Source: Carya illinoinensis (lineage: Eukaryota > Streptophyta > Magnoliopsida > Fagales > Juglandaceae). Taken from it: a DNA stretch of 64,000 nucleotides. Each line of letters opens with the position of its first letter. Positions within the stretch are counted from its first letter, which is position 1. Shown piece by piece: positions 21,352 to 33,720 of the stretch. The position numbers and the translations under genes were made by a program. The stretch is taken from the NCBI RefSeq assembly GCF_018687715.1, contig NC_056766.1, forward strand, positions 4,988,501-5,052,500. Reading direction: 5' to 3'. The notes beneath the pieces are model-generated. The model did not search any database, was not told the origin of the DNA, and worked only from the letters and a program-made list of their open reading frames with translations.

Positions 21352-22055
21352 GCAACCATTGTGTGTTGTTGTCGGTGTTGCCATCCCAGCTGGCCTCAGC
21401 CACACCACAATGCCGCTGCCGCACCTTGTCTCAACATCTTGCCACCTCCCGTTGTCGGTAAGCCCTCTATCCCTATCTAACAATCTTGCTTTTCCTCCCT
21501 CCGATTTTTCTCCCTTTCTCACACCATCTTCACATGTTGTTTCCGTTCCTAATGTTATCGTCAATCACCTCAAAGGAGCACCATGCCGAGCTATTCTAAT
21601 ATGCCTTGGATCACAGCTAGCTATTGAGATTCGTCAATCTCTGTCTCTGGTAGCTCCTCTGCCACCATTGGCCTTGTCGTCCAACATTAGCCTTGGAGGG
21701 CTCCTTCATCCCTTAGATCCCTCCCTTTTTCTCTCTCAGATCCTCTCTCCTCATCTTGCTCTATTTCTGCTTTTCCTATGGTTCTGCCATGCACTGTCGT
21801 GGTCTCCCACCCTTAAGTGCTTTATGAAGGTCATCTAACCACCTTACCTCTTGACCTCACCCTTGTAAAAAGCCCTATTTTCGTTTCAATTTTTCTCTCC
21901 CCTAGGATTTTCTTACACAACCAACCGCCACCAACCACCACGGGCTTATCTCGGTTAGACCCTCTATTCTCACCCGATTGTCTCCATCTCGTTTCCTGAC
22001 TGTAACACCACTACCATAACCTAGATCCACCACTGTCCACTCTGCCCTGTGATAC
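21027..22055 (+). repeat. Right LTR (3'-truncated) of the non-coding LTR element
   Basis: It starts TGTGAAGCCCAGCCCATTC after the polypurine tract, carries a (CT)n tract at 21289-21349 and then matches the left LTR to about 22050. After that the similarity stops, so roughly 1.3 kb of LTR found on the left (16905-18379) is missing here. A 159-codon open frame at 21359-21838 aligns with a shorter one in the left LTR but has no known motif. Confidence 0.6.
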
Positions 22056-22764
22056 TATAATAACCTGCTCCTTTCTCTCTTATGGTCACGAGTCTCATTT
22101 TGCGTGCCAAACCTCTATGGCGTGTTTTTAAATATATCAAGTGATTTTAAAGCAAGCCCAGTGTTTTAAATCCTTTGAATATTTTAAATGGAACGTTTCC
22201 AACGTTATTAAATTAAACCTAATTTTAAATAAAACAATTATAATATTTTAGGAGCTCATATTTTTGAGGAGCTCTAAAAATATTATAATTATAGAAATCA
22301 TTTTTATTAAATGATTTTAGTCTTTTAAAAATATTATGAGATTTAAATTATGTTGAAAACTTTAATTTAATTAAATGGTTTTATTAACTTAATAGTAATT
22401 AGCAAAACTTCATCGTTTAATTAATGATGAAAGATTATATTTTATAAGCTAAAGTTTAGTTAAATAATATTTATCTTAATTCCTCTCAGTATTTTTAAGT
22501 TAAATTAGTGTTTTAATCATCACCATTAGATCATTTTGGAGACCCCAAGATGAAAGGCCTCGATTAATACCCAAGCTCCTAGCCTTTTTCCCCTCACCTT
22601 CCCTCTCTCTCTCTCTCTGTCTCTCTGCTCACGCACGATAGCCCCCTTCCCCTTCACCGAATCTCTCCTCCTTTACTGCTAACTACTCACCCTCATCGCC
22701 ACCACCGGCATCTCCCCCTCATGCCAGTTAGCACCTTTCCACCAGCAGTGAGCCCTCCACGTAG

Positions 22765-22795
<31 letters not shown>

Positions 22796-23470
22796 AAAAT
22801 GGGTTTTACCCATTTCTCTCCTTCTTGCGCTGCCATACACAGCCAACCACATCACCACCTCACCACCAGTTCCCTTTCCCCCACAGCCTCTTCCTCCCTC
22901 GCAGCTCTTCCTCTCCATCGCATGAAACCCATACGGGTTCCTCCACCCAACGCCACTGTGCCTCAACCCCACACAACCAGTGGCTCCTCCCTCCGCTGGA
23001 GATCATCCAACTACCGAACCCAACCTCCCTCTTTCCCCTCCACTGCATGCACACACACAACCCAGAAATGGGTTTAATGCATGGGTCCTCCATGACCTAG
23101 GGCCAAGCTCTGCCACCCACAACCTCCTGCCACTGTCATGAACTTCCCCTAACAACAACAACCCCTCCCCAAGCTCCTCCGTGCCAAGCCAAGCTCCCTC
23201 TTCAAATTCCCTTGTTTGAGACCCACGACCCAAGCTCCTTTTCGAGCCATCGTGTGCCACCTTGGCACCACCATGGGGCCACCATCCTAGGACCTCAACC
23301 CAACACCTAATAGCCCAGCTTAAGCCCAAACCTCCACTTTACATGGTGGATAGCCACCATACAAGGTGGATAGCCATCGTATGCAGTTTAGCCATCACGT
23401 ACGATCCTTTCGATGCCTTTGACGATGATGGGTAGCAGGCAACGCACATGTTAATCCCGACAATGGTATA

Positions 23471-23535
<65 letters not shown>

Positions 23536-24914
23536 TTATATTAAATGGATGTTGGTTGGTTGTGAATTGTGTTGTGGTTAATTATGGAGTTCACTGTGTG
23601 GTAAAGTGTTGGGCATAATTGTGTAGTGTGTTGTGTAGTATTGTAGACTATGCTGTGAAGTGTAGGTGAGAAGTATGTGATGTAGTAGTGAAGTGGCGTA
23701 GTGTTGTGAAGGGAGTACACATGGTGTGTACTCCATGTTGTGTAGTGATGCACCATGTGGTATGAGCCGTAGTAATGTGTGGCGTAGTGTGGATGGAAGA
23801 GAGTTCACGTGAAGTGTAATCCATGTGGTGTCGTGATGCACCATATGGCATGTCACAAAGATTGGATAGCATAGCCAAGGAGCGTAGAACGGGTAGTGTA
23901 GTGTCAGAAACTGTTGAACAGCGTCCCGAAGTAGTTGTGAGGTGACCCCGTAGAACTTGGTATTGGAGTATGAAGCTTGTCTATATAAGCAAATGATCAA
24001 CGTATTATAAGTTGATTTAAGTGATATAAAGGGGTAAGGTACGTGTGTAATCTAGTTAGACATGTGTTGGATGGACTTACCATACGTAATGAGTAATTTG
24101 TCCTAAGCATGGGTACATAATGGTTAAGGCTCAGAGTTTACCTAAAGTCATGTGGCATGTATGGATGGGAATAAGGATGGAGTGTGGGCTAGGATTCATG
24201 AGGGAAGTGATGAGTGTACCGTCTATGATTGAGATGCATGACTTAGTCAGTCTAAGTCATCCATCGGAATGTGGTTAATAGGAATAGTAAGATGAAAGTC
24301 TTAGTATCTTAACCCTAAGATAAGTCATGAAGGTTCACTTTAGTAGATAAGTACTCAAGGTAGAACATCGAGTTTGGAAGAGGTAGTGACTGTAAGTGGA
24401 TCCTGAAGGTTTTAGCATAGTAAAGGGCACATAAGAGCATGAGATAGAAGGAGAGTGTTTTCAAGCGAGATGTAGTTCTATTTCTAGTTTAGTTGCTTAT
24501 GTACTAGATAAAGAATGACGCTAAGGTTATGTGTATGCATGTAGGTTGCCATCTGACACTCACATGAATGGACTGCATGAAATGAGTATGGCATAGAGTC
24601 CAAGTAAGTATTATATTCATACTCTTCTAGAGTTTTCAAATGATATGAAATGAAGAAAAATAAAATGTTTTCTTTATGACGCTTTATGAAATGATTTATG
24701 AAAGTATGCTATGTATGATATTTAAAGGTATAAGTATGTAACGACCCTTCTTAGCAGCACCTTTTTATGCACATCAAGTATATTAGTGTATGCATGTGAT
24801 GGATGACTATAAGTCATATCTATTGTCTTTATTTTCATGAAGAGAAATGAAAAGAAATGTTAATGCTTATGTCTTATGCTTTAAAAGATGTGAAGAAAGT
24901 GTTTTAAATTGCTC

Positions 24915-25170
24915 CTATGAACTAATGTTTCAAATGATGCCATAAACTGATGTTTTAAATGATGCCATGAAAGATGATATTTAAGGATGTTTTAATGATG
25001 TCAGGGACTGATGTTTTAAAAGATGCTCATGCTTATAATTTCAAATGATGTCTTAAATGTAATGATGTTTTAAATGATGTCATGGACTAATGTGTTAAAC
25101 GATGCTCATGTTTATGCTTTCAAAGCATGTGTTAAATGTTGAGATTTAAGCTATGCTTTTAGATGATGTT
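24915..25170 (+). repeat. Diverged minisatellite of GATGTTTTAAATGATG type
   Basis: Imperfect units built from GATGTTTTAAATGATGxCATGGACT and GATGCTCATGxTTATG recur about seven times with spacing of 30-60 bp. They are too diverged for exact unit borders by eye. Confidence 0.6.
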
Positions 25171-25541
25171 TATGAAATGAATGGACTGATAAATGAATGA
25201 AAATAAAAGGACTAAATGAATGATATGAAATGATTGTTTTAATGTATGAAAATGCATAACAACCATGACTGGATGAATGGGTACCAGACAACTGGGCATA
25301 TTGCAATGCCAGGTAAGTAGTACAGGTAGTGTACCTAGTGCTACCCTTGAAAGAAAATTGGATTCTCAAACCGTAGCCATGGGCTGAATCCAAGTCCAAA
25401 GGAAGACGGCTAACCCTAGCACACGGGGCATAACAATGTATACTGACCAATAGAAAGTGATAAGATAATGTATATATGATAAGAAAGAATGTATGTATGC
25501 TCAGACTCTTTAAAAAAATGAAAGCACAAGGTGTGAGAAAT

Positions 25542-25621
25542 GTTTTACGAAAGAAAATAAATGCTTTACGAAAGAAAAGAAACGTTTTACGAAAGAAAAG
25601 AAATGTTTTACAAAAGAAAAT
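25542..25621 (+). repeat. 21 bp tandem repeat, about 3.8 units
   Basis: Units of the form GTTTTACGAAAGAAAAGAAAT follow each other with one or two changes each. A short open frame across it (25476-25664, LRKKxN repeats) is a consequence of the 21 bp (7-codon) period and not evidence for a protein. Confidence 0.8.
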
Positions 25622-26257
25622 TATTTTCAAGAAATCCCCGCCTCGAAATGTTTTAAATGAATGAATGTCTTATGTATATTATGTATGGAGTGATGAATGC
25701 ATGACTGAAAACCTATATTATTATATTTTAACTATATGAAGTAATGCTTACGAGTCTTTGACTCATTATAGTTTTTATTTGTGCCCACTTAAGGACAAGA
25801 TGAGCAGAATTCATCAGGACGGACACGATATTTTGTATGAAAGACTTTTAATTATAAATTTTATTGTTGGGGTTTTATTTTATTTTAAATAAAATAAATT
25901 ATTTTATTTTATTTTAAATTATTTTATTGTTGGGGTTTTATTGTTTTATTTTATTAACATTTAGTTGTAGTGTTTTTATTTGTCTTTTATATATTTTATT
26001 GTACCTTTTTATTTTATTGGACCCTTCTTTTTCGGTTAGGGCTTGTTTTTAATGAGTTTTTATTTTGATTTTGGGCCCATCCCTTATGGTTTTAGGCCTA
26101 GCCCGTGAGATGGTCTTCCAACCCCCTTTTTATTCTATTCAGTGTCGTTTTTGGCTTCAACTGTTATGGCTTTAATTCTTCTTCTTTCTCCTACCATGCC
26201 GCTACTTCTTCTTTCCTCATTTCTTCTACAATCAGTGTTGCGCTGCAACTCCTTGGG

Positions 26258-26396
26258 AGTCTCGAGCTACCTGTCGCACAAGTCTCAAGCGAACTCTTTA
26301 CTTGAGCTTTGCTCGAGCAACCCATCGCACGACTATGGAGCGAACTCTCTATCTGATGTTATCTGAGCTCATAAACCAGGCTCCACAAAACCAATA
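26258..26396 (-). repeat. 3' LTR fragment of a deleted copia relic
   Basis: TCTCGAGCTACCTGTCGCACAAG ... GAGCTCATAAACCAGGCTCC ... CCAATA matches 28440-28638, with one internal repeat unit fewer. On the minus strand it begins TATTGGTTTTGTGGAG, the counterpart of TGTTGGGTTTGTGGAG in the other LTR. The remaining LTR sequence is lost at about 26258. Confidence 0.65.
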
Positions 26397-26949
26397 GTCT
26401 CTCACTTGGAGACTGGTTCAACCACAACCGCCAACCATTGTATCCAGCACAAGCCCTTTACACTCTGCAGCTCACAGCTCCTATCTTCAAGTTAAAAATC
26501 CAATTGGAGTCGTGCACGACTTTAGTTCCTCACGTGTAGTTCCCTCAGTAAACACATGTGCAGGTTAACTCACAACTCACGCTACACTGGGAGTACATGG
26601 TCTCGTAGTGACCCTAGCTTACATAAGAGAACCAATAGTTGAGGCCCATTCTCTGACTTGGGCGACTAATCCCACCTCTGCTGCCATCTTGTTTAGTCTT
26701 CAGCCAATGTACGCACCTTTTGTGCAATGCCTTACTTCCTCCCTGGAAGTCCAGTCATCTCTTTCACAGCTAACTCCCACTTGTTCAAGCTCCCATCTCA
26801 CAAGATTTGATCGTAGTTCGTAGTTCTGTAGTTCACCACCTTCAGTCAATAGGATATAATTCAAGATATATGAGTATCATTGTGGAGGTCTGGTTGTCCT
26901 AGCAGCCATGCAAGCAACAATTGTAGGTGTAGACAACCCTGGATCACTA
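26397..26949. other. Interior of the copia relic, unassigned part
   Basis: Between the 3' LTR fragment and the recognisable pre-integrase sequence lies about 550 bp without alignable coding sequence. Most of pol (integrase core, reverse transcriptase, RNase H) must have been deleted or replaced here. Confidence 0.4.
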
Positions 26950-28019
26950 GATGCTCTATCCTCGTCTCTCACACCTCTGCTTCGCACCGTGGTCTCAAGA
27001 ACCTTCCTTGGTGTACAAATTCATGAGGAACTACATAATTGACTCCCTTTTGCTTCCACATCCTCACATTCAGAAGTGCTTTCTTCTTACGATTCATGTG
27101 ACCAAGCCTGCTTTGCCATACTCTATATTTTTCTACACATCATTAGATCTGAATGTCCAATACAATGTACATGTTCTCTGACCATGAGCCAAGACCATCA
27201 TACCTTTTGTGACCTTCCACGTGCCTCTTACTAAATGATCGCTATTGTCAAGCTGTCACACAGAGATCATGTTTTTCTTCAACTTGGAAATGTGTTTGAC
27301 TTTTTGCAAGGTCCAAACACTCTTGTTTGAGAGTACGATACACACATCTACCACTCCCACTACTTCCAGTGCTTCTCTATTAGCCATGTATACCTTACAA
27401 AAATACCATCAACATAGTTCTGCATGATATTTCGGTATGAAGTGGTATGGAATGACCTTGAACCCAACATACATCACCAATCGAACTATTGCATTGCAAG
27501 ATATAGAGCATCTTGTATTTCTTTAGTCACCACGTTCACAGCCATTCTCATGACCTCCCAATTATTTGGCAATGATGCTAATAGGACCAATACCCAAATC
27601 TCATCATCAAACTCAATCTCAACCGACGACAATTGATTCCTTATATTGTTGAAATCATTCAAGTATTGGGTAACCGAATTACTTTCTACCATCTTGAGGT
27701 TAAACAACTTTTTCAAATCCCATTTTTTATTCGCCGACAACTTTTCATACATACCTGATAAATTTGCCATAAGATCTATTATGGTCTTTTCCTTCATAAT
27801 GTTATGTGCACTGATCTCAACAGGGTCAACCAAATAATGCCCAGGACCCATTGATCTAACATGTTCCAATTAGTAGTCTCCATGCTGTCTGACTTCTCTC
27901 CCAATAGAGGAAGATTGGGTCTCTTCCCATACAGATAATCCTTGATTTGCATCCTCCAATACCCAATGCTATTGCCATCAAACTTCTTGATTCCAGCCTT
28001 TGCTTTATCTCCTGCCATT
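26950..28019 (-). pseudogene. Degenerate copia gag-protease-preintegrase region
   Basis: On the minus strand, 28018-27794 encodes a Gag N-terminus with KKFDGNSIGYWRMQIKDYLY. 27869-27486 continues, after a frameshift, with KKLFNLKM and SVTQYLNDFNNIRNQLSS and FDDEI, the classical Tnt1-like copia Gag. Further on, 27400-26960 shows fragments resembling the region between protease and integrase (VWTLQKVKHIPKLKKNMIS, then WKVTKGMMVLAHGQRTGTLY-like) with stops. No zinc knuckle or protease active site survives in one frame. This is a dead element on the minus strand. Confidence 0.8.
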
Positions 28020-28040
28020 GTTCTCCCTTGGACTCAACAT

Positions 28041-28055
28041 GGGCTCTGGATACCA
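28041..28055 (-). other. Primer binding site of the copia relic
   Basis: On the minus strand TGGTATCCAGAGCCC, close to the standard TGGTATCAGAGCC with one inserted base, sits three bases after the LTR end (CCCAATA). It confirms minus orientation. Confidence 0.75.
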
Positions 28056-28058
28056 GTT

Positions 28059-28638
28059 ATTGGGAAATTAACATCCCAGGTTTTTTCCAACAATGCAATG
28101 CACAAGCAAATGACAACAAGAAAATAAACAATCACACGACACAAAATTAACGCAGTTTAACAACGTGCCTATGTACACAGCGGTGTAGGGAATTTTATTC
28201 AGAAGAAAATGGGAACACTGTGCAACAATACAATATCTCTGCTTCACTTTTTCTCTCTCACACACACACAGGGGCTGCCTCTCTCTTTTCCTCTCTGTTC
28301 TACCATTCAATTATATCTCAAGATTGTTACTCAAAACAAATATAATACATATATATATGTATGCTAGCAACGCCTAGCAAAACATATTTTGGGTTATTCG
28401 ATCAAGTAGAGTGTCGAATGATTCTCGAGTAAAATCTCTATCCGATGTTCATTCGAGCTACCTGTCAAGCAAGACTCAAGCGAACTCTCTACTTGAGTTT
28501 TGCTTGAGCTACTTGTCACACAAGTCTCAAGTAAACTCTCTGCCTAAGCTTAGCTTGAGGGACCTATCCCAAAACTGTCGAGCGAACTCTCTACCTGACG
28601 TTTTCTCAGCTCACAAAGCAAGCTCCACAAACCCAACA
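28059..28638 (-). repeat. 5' LTR of the copia relic (580 bp)
   Basis: On the minus strand it starts TGTTGGGTTTGTGGAG and ends TTTCCCAATA (from an ancestral ...CCCAACA). The U3 part holds about 50 bp tandem units (CGAGCTACxTGTCxxxCAAGxCTCAAGxxAACTCTCT). Fragments of the same LTR stop at exactly the same end at 34814 and 39214, in front of blocks C and D. Confidence 0.75.
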
Positions 28639-31120
28639 CTTGACCTACATAAAGATCTTACAAAAATAAATTTATGCAATTATGTAAGCTTGGTCTACAT
28701 AAAGATCCAATGTATCGTATCAAACCACATCATTGTGTCAATTTTCTTTTACAAAATCTCTATGTAGATCTAACATTTTTCAATTATGAAATATCATTCT
28801 AGCATGTCAATTTGTAAGAACACCTTGCTAGTTGCAGCATAAGGAACCGGTTCCATTCTCTGTGTTTCCAAATTTATTTTAACTCCAAGGGTGGTGTAGT
28901 GGCTATGGAGGTGTAGTGGCAATGGAGTTAGCCGTATAAACCAAACCTCTTGGATTTGAAAGTACTCAGCATTCACACTCTTGGAGACATCACACTAGGA
29001 AAATGTTTCCATAAATTTTCAAGGTACACTTACATTGAAACTCTTTATCAAGAAGTTTGTAAATCTCAAGTTAGTTAGGATTATTTTTATTCAATAGTAC
29101 AATTTCTCAATTACCAAAAAAGAAAGAAATTAAAAGAAAAACAGAGGGAGAGATAGAAATGCTCAGATATTTATATCGTTGGTTTGCATGGATGAATGAA
29201 AACAGCTTTGTCATTGAGAACGACATGAATGACATGAATAAGAAAGCAGTGGCCCTTGAGATAAATTCAAAGTCTTTTAAAGTCGTGTTTTTGTATTGTT
29301 CTGCTTGAGTGACTGAGTCTATTCAAAATATTAATTTATACATGTACTCTCTTTTGGACTAGAAGGTAAAGTATTTGTTAGCATGGAATTGATATTAGAA
29401 TAATCCATTAGAAGGGACAACTCAACTGCCATTTCTACTAAGAAAGATGCTACGACTGGGTCATCTGAAGTTTACAATTCAGATAGCCTCACCACGTGGT
29501 GCCACCTCCTTCATTTAAAAAAGAAAAAAAACATAGACACGAAAGGGGTAGGTGAAACTTAGAATTTTTTTCTTCCTCTTTTAACTTTTTAAATTTCTTT
29601 TTGTTTTGAATATATTTTTTATTATAAAAAACCACATGGCCCCATGTGGTGGTGCCACGTATAGCTACAGAACAATAAGCTTTAGATTGCTGAGTAGCTA
29701 TACTCTTCTATTATATATTCATTCCCGCATAACAACTACATTTTTCTATAGAGGTATATAATTAGTCCTATAACAATTAGAAGTCGATTTCCATCTATTA
29801 AAAGAAAGTTGAATGTCCCCAAAAATCAAATTCTGAACTGGGTACTGGTCCAACAAATGGTACTGTCAAAGTTAATACTGATGGAAATTGTTTCGAAGAT
29901 TTAGAATTAATATATGTGGATCGAGGATACGGGGTGATTAAAGATGCCGAAGCAACATTTGTAGCTGGTTTTTCCTCATATTATGGTAAATAAATAACAA
30001 AAAAAGCAATAATTACCCAAGGTAAGTACGATCTCTATTTAGTAGGTGACTTTGGAATTAGTAGAGACATCATTCTCTCTTTTACCAGGTGGTCCGTGGA
30101 AGGCACGTGCCCCGTTCTCTTTATATAGATGGTTTCAACTTGAAGAAATTTTTTATTTTTTTTTTAAATAATTGTTCACCCATCACAGTGACTAAAGAGT
30201 ACCCCAATCATGTGGGAGCTCGGCTCCCAAGCTTTTACAGTGCACGCCAATCTCTAAAAGTATTTGGCTCCCAATCAAATTGGTCTAACTATGTGGGAGC
30301 TCACTCCTGAGCAAAAAATGCTCGACCCTGAGGGTGACCAAAAAGTGTTCACACCTAACCGAGCAAATGTGTTCGCACCCTAGGGTTCATCTCAAAGGGC
30401 GAGCAAAAGAGTACCCAGTTCTCTTTATATAGACTGTTTCAATTTCAAGAAATATTTTTTTTAAAAAAATTATGTTTTAAAAATACTATGGGAGGTAATT
30501 GTTCACCCATCATAGCAGCCAAAGACTACCCAAATCTCCCCAGCTTTTAAAGCAGCCCCGAAATTGGTCCAACTATGTGGGAGCTCAGCTTTCGAGCGTG
30601 TATAACATACCCGATCTCAAAATGTATTCAACCCCTGATTGGATTATGTGGAGCTCAGCTCGATTTTGAGGTCACATCAAATGAGGGCATAGAGAGTTGG
30701 CACTTGAAGGCGAGCGAAGAATGCTCAAACTCGAGGGTGACCAAAAAGTGTTCACACCTAACTGAGCAAAATTGCTAGCACCCTAGGGGTCATTGCAAAG
30801 GGCGAGCAAAAGATCTTACCCCAAAAGGTGCTCCTATTTAGGCAAATGACAACATTGAAGAAATGCTCAGGCAAAAGTATCTAATGCTTATGGGAGCTCG
30901 ATTCTCGAGAATGTAAAATCTACTTGATCTCCATAAGTATCAGACCCCGATAAAATCGATCAGATTACCTAGGAGCTCGATCCCAAAGCATGGCAGCGAT
31001 AGTTGATTGACAAAAATATCCGACTTGCGATGAAATTGGTCAGCTGACGTGGGATATCAACTCTTGATCAAATTGGTTTAATTACATGGGAGGGGGGAGC
31101 AAAAGTGCTCATGTCATGTC
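28639..31120 (+). repeat. Locally repeated block, unit B
   Basis: It starts CTTGACCTACATAAAGATCTTACA directly after the LTR end and aligns along its length with unit D (39215-41935) and, for its first 1.3 kb, with unit C. It includes the SINE-like segment (28881-29143), a foldback phrase CCACATGGCCCCATGTGGTGG (29630-29650) and the TGGGAGCTCGGCTCCCAAGC array (30180-31110). It has no coding frame. Confidence 0.75.
28881..29143 (+). mobile_element. Candidate tRNA-derived SINE, copy B
   Basis: It starts AACTCCAAGGGTGGTGTAGTGG. The stretch GGTGTAGTGGCxATGGAG is duplicated inside it. The B-box-like GGATTTGAAAGTA and an A-rich end (AAAAAAGAAAGAAATTAAAAG) follow. Confidence 0.4.
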
Positions 31121-33468
31121 CCATACTCGAGGATGAACCCTTTTAACCTGAAAAGCATATAATATAAAATTTAGATAGAATAATCTTCCAAAATCAAATA
31201 CCTAAAAAATTCTTCTAAAGAAATTAAACTCAACATTACTACATATTCTCTAAAATCTCACCAATCTACTTATACCAACTAACACTTATCTCACCTTTCT
31301 CTTCAAATCCCATCATATGCCATCTATTCCAACTCTTACAACTATCAAAGTCATCTAAAAAGAAATGGTGGATATAAATGGTTGAGTCCTCCAACTCAAT
31401 AAATCACAGACATATACTAGTGTGTAAATATATGTCAGTTCAATAATGTAGAACAAAACAAAAGCTCAAAATTAACAAAGCAAATATTTATGTACAATAA
31501 TAATATAGATGAAAGACCTTTGGTATAAGCATAATTAAAGCAACATCAAAACATAATAAAGACCATGTTTAAATCCCGTCGTAGGATTATGCAAACTCTT
31601 GTGGTAGACCAAGCCGAAATTAAGTGAAAACGCCCCCTTTTACACTTGGCGCACTGAGTATTCACATAGCAAAGATCCACGCAATCACTTTGTCTCCAGA
31701 GTGGGTGCACTTAAAAATAGAGATGTTGGTATCAACATAATAATAGAGACCACAGTTTTACACCCATGTTAAGTTGAGAACAGAAGCAAAAGGAAGTTTC
31801 ATGCCAAAGGGTATTTAGATGCAATGTCGTATTAAAGCAGAATACTTAACAGAGAAATATCATATAATCATATAAAAATTTCAGAATTCATAACCCCTCT
31901 TTATATAGTTGAGAGCATAGTACCAAAAATTTACTCATGTCTACACCAGTCATGATAGAAATATTATATTTTATTATTTAGATCGAAGAATAGTGCATAA
32001 CATGGATGAAGTTAATTTCATAACAAAATATGCAAGTTTTTCATAAAAGCAACCTCAATCATTTTTAAGACAAAATCTAGCATAAGAGCACTGTTTACCT
32101 AAACTTTTTAGCATCTTTGAATCTCCTCACTATATTGCCTAGTGAATATCAATAGTCACCTTAACATAATTACCCTAATCCTGAGTTAACAAAGTTGAAA
32201 ACTATTTTTAAGAAATAAAACAAATCAAACCTAAACTCCTGTCAAATCTCCAATGACCCAAAATACATCAAATGTAAAGGCAAACTCACCTATGACCCAA
32301 ATTTAGTAAAACCCATTTACCCAATTCTATTTCTTCTAAGTACCTTCACTTAACCCAAAGGTAACGTACTAACCATGGTACAAACAAAACCGATCTCATT
32401 TCCAAAAATATTTAGATTAATATAACTGTACAAAAACATATTTTATATTACACATAAGGAAGACCTTACCCCACAACAACATACACAAAATACTACAAAA
32501 TACTACACTCCAACAGGACTCCATCCCCATAGTATAATTAAGCCTCAAGTTGAGAGATTCAAAAGTAAAAAACTCATTCACGTTTAACCAATTACAATTT
32601 ACTCGACACTACAAACATCAATCCTAAATTTGGACTACCCAAGACATGCACATCCAAAATTATTCATTTTCATTTTAGGAAAACCATGGTAAATAACCCA
32701 ACAAAGTCATTCTTCCCTTTTTGTCTGAAACACATAAATTGTCCTCTAAGACCTCGACTTTCCACAATTCCACCAACAATCTTAATCTATTAAGCGGCAC
32801 AACCAAACTCCACATCAAACTCTTAGACCTCTCAATTTAAATCAATAACCCAAACTAGCCATAGATGGACTGAAAGCTACACAATAGAAAGAGTGAGCAT
32901 CTAGAATTTTATAGAGCTTGGATTAGTGGTGCTTAGGTGGCATGACTGGCCCTGTTCTCCTCCATTGGTCACAACAACTGTGAACAATAGGGAGGTGAGA
33001 GATGAAATGGATAGAAAGAGTAAACAACAAGAGAGAGTAGACATAAAGAGGGATAGATGAAGAGAGATGAGATATATAAGAAGGGATTGAGAGGCTTACT
33101 GACAGCATGTAGGAGCAACAGTGGCAACAACGATAGTGAAAGAAATGGCATAGGGTTGAGGCATGAAAAGCTCAATGGAGAGTGGTGTTTAAGGCGTAAT
33201 CGGCTTGGTAGTGGCAGTGGCAGTTTGGGGTGGCCATTGCATTGCGCAAAAAAGAATGAGACGGGAGATGGGTGGGGCTGGGGTACAATGTGCTTTGACC
33301 GAACAAAGTACTAGGAGTGAATAGTGCCAACAATGGAACAGAGATCGAGGGCTGGAAATATGTGGGCGACACGGTGCGACGAGGCTTCATGGTGTGGAAT
33401 TTGGTGCTAAGTGTAACAGCACATGAAGATAGTGCCTGTCGAAGAGCAGAGAAGGGCTTGTCAGGGTT

Positions 33469-33509
<41 letters not shown>

Positions 33510-33720
33510 GTTGGGGAAGTGTTTGCATGTAAGAGGAAAGAACAGAGAGAGGCATCGAGGTAAGGGCTAGGGAAAAGAGAGTATTTTTTAGGATTTGACG
33601 TAAAAACTGTTTTGTTTTAACTCTTTCTTCCTTTCAACGGGCAAGCTGGGTTAAATTCTATTCTTGGGCCTAGGTTTGATCATGGGCCAAGTGATTAAAG
33701 CATGCAACATGAAAGTCAAG
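31121..33720 (-). repeat. LTR-like non-coding block, copy 1
   Basis: This 2.6 kb stretch has a close copy at 41936-44430 (shared ACACTTGGCxCACTGAGTAT, CCAGAGTGGGT, TTAACCCAAAGGTAA, GGCAAGCTGGGTTAAATTC). On the minus strand it has the look of a plant LTR: a start near TGGCCCATGATC, a CT tract (GA at 33471-33508 on plus), C-rich sequence, then AT-rich sequence. No partner LTR, primer site or coding interior was found, so it may be a solo LTR. Antisense open frames near 33000-33550 are spurious. Confidence 0.5.
33471..33508 (+). repeat. (GA)n microsatellite
   Basis: Nineteen GA repeats inside the LTR-like block. The duplicate block (near 44240) has only GAGAGA at the corresponding place, so the tract expanded or contracted after the duplication. 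Confidence 0.9.

Larger units (their letters stand above)
22056..26257. repeat. Repeat-derived non-coding DNA (22-26 kb)
   Basis: No gene. The stretch contains AT-rich sequence (22130-22500), CT tracts (22605-22625, 22765-22793, 23473-23530) inside C-rich LTR-like sequence (22600-23460), a GTAGTG-rich imperfect duplication (about 23560-23900), and minisatellites near 24.9-25.2 kb and 25.54-25.62 kb. A (T/A)TTTTATT-rich part spans 25850-26020. The phrase GACTCATTATAG...TTAAGGACAAGATGAGCAG (25760-25810) resembles the ends of plant Ty3/gypsy LTRs. I could not set borders. Confidence 0.45.

Noticed and set aside
21359..21838. 159-codon open frame, partly shared with 16065-16451
   Set aside because: Both copies lie inside LTRs. 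The translation is low-complexity Pro/Ser/Leu, and the similarity is explained by the LTR nucleotide match.
25151..25630. 159-codon minus-strand frame with FFRKTFLFFRK repeats
   Set aside because: Produced by the 21 bp tandem repeat (a multiple of three) and AT-rich sequence. No motif and no conservation evidence.
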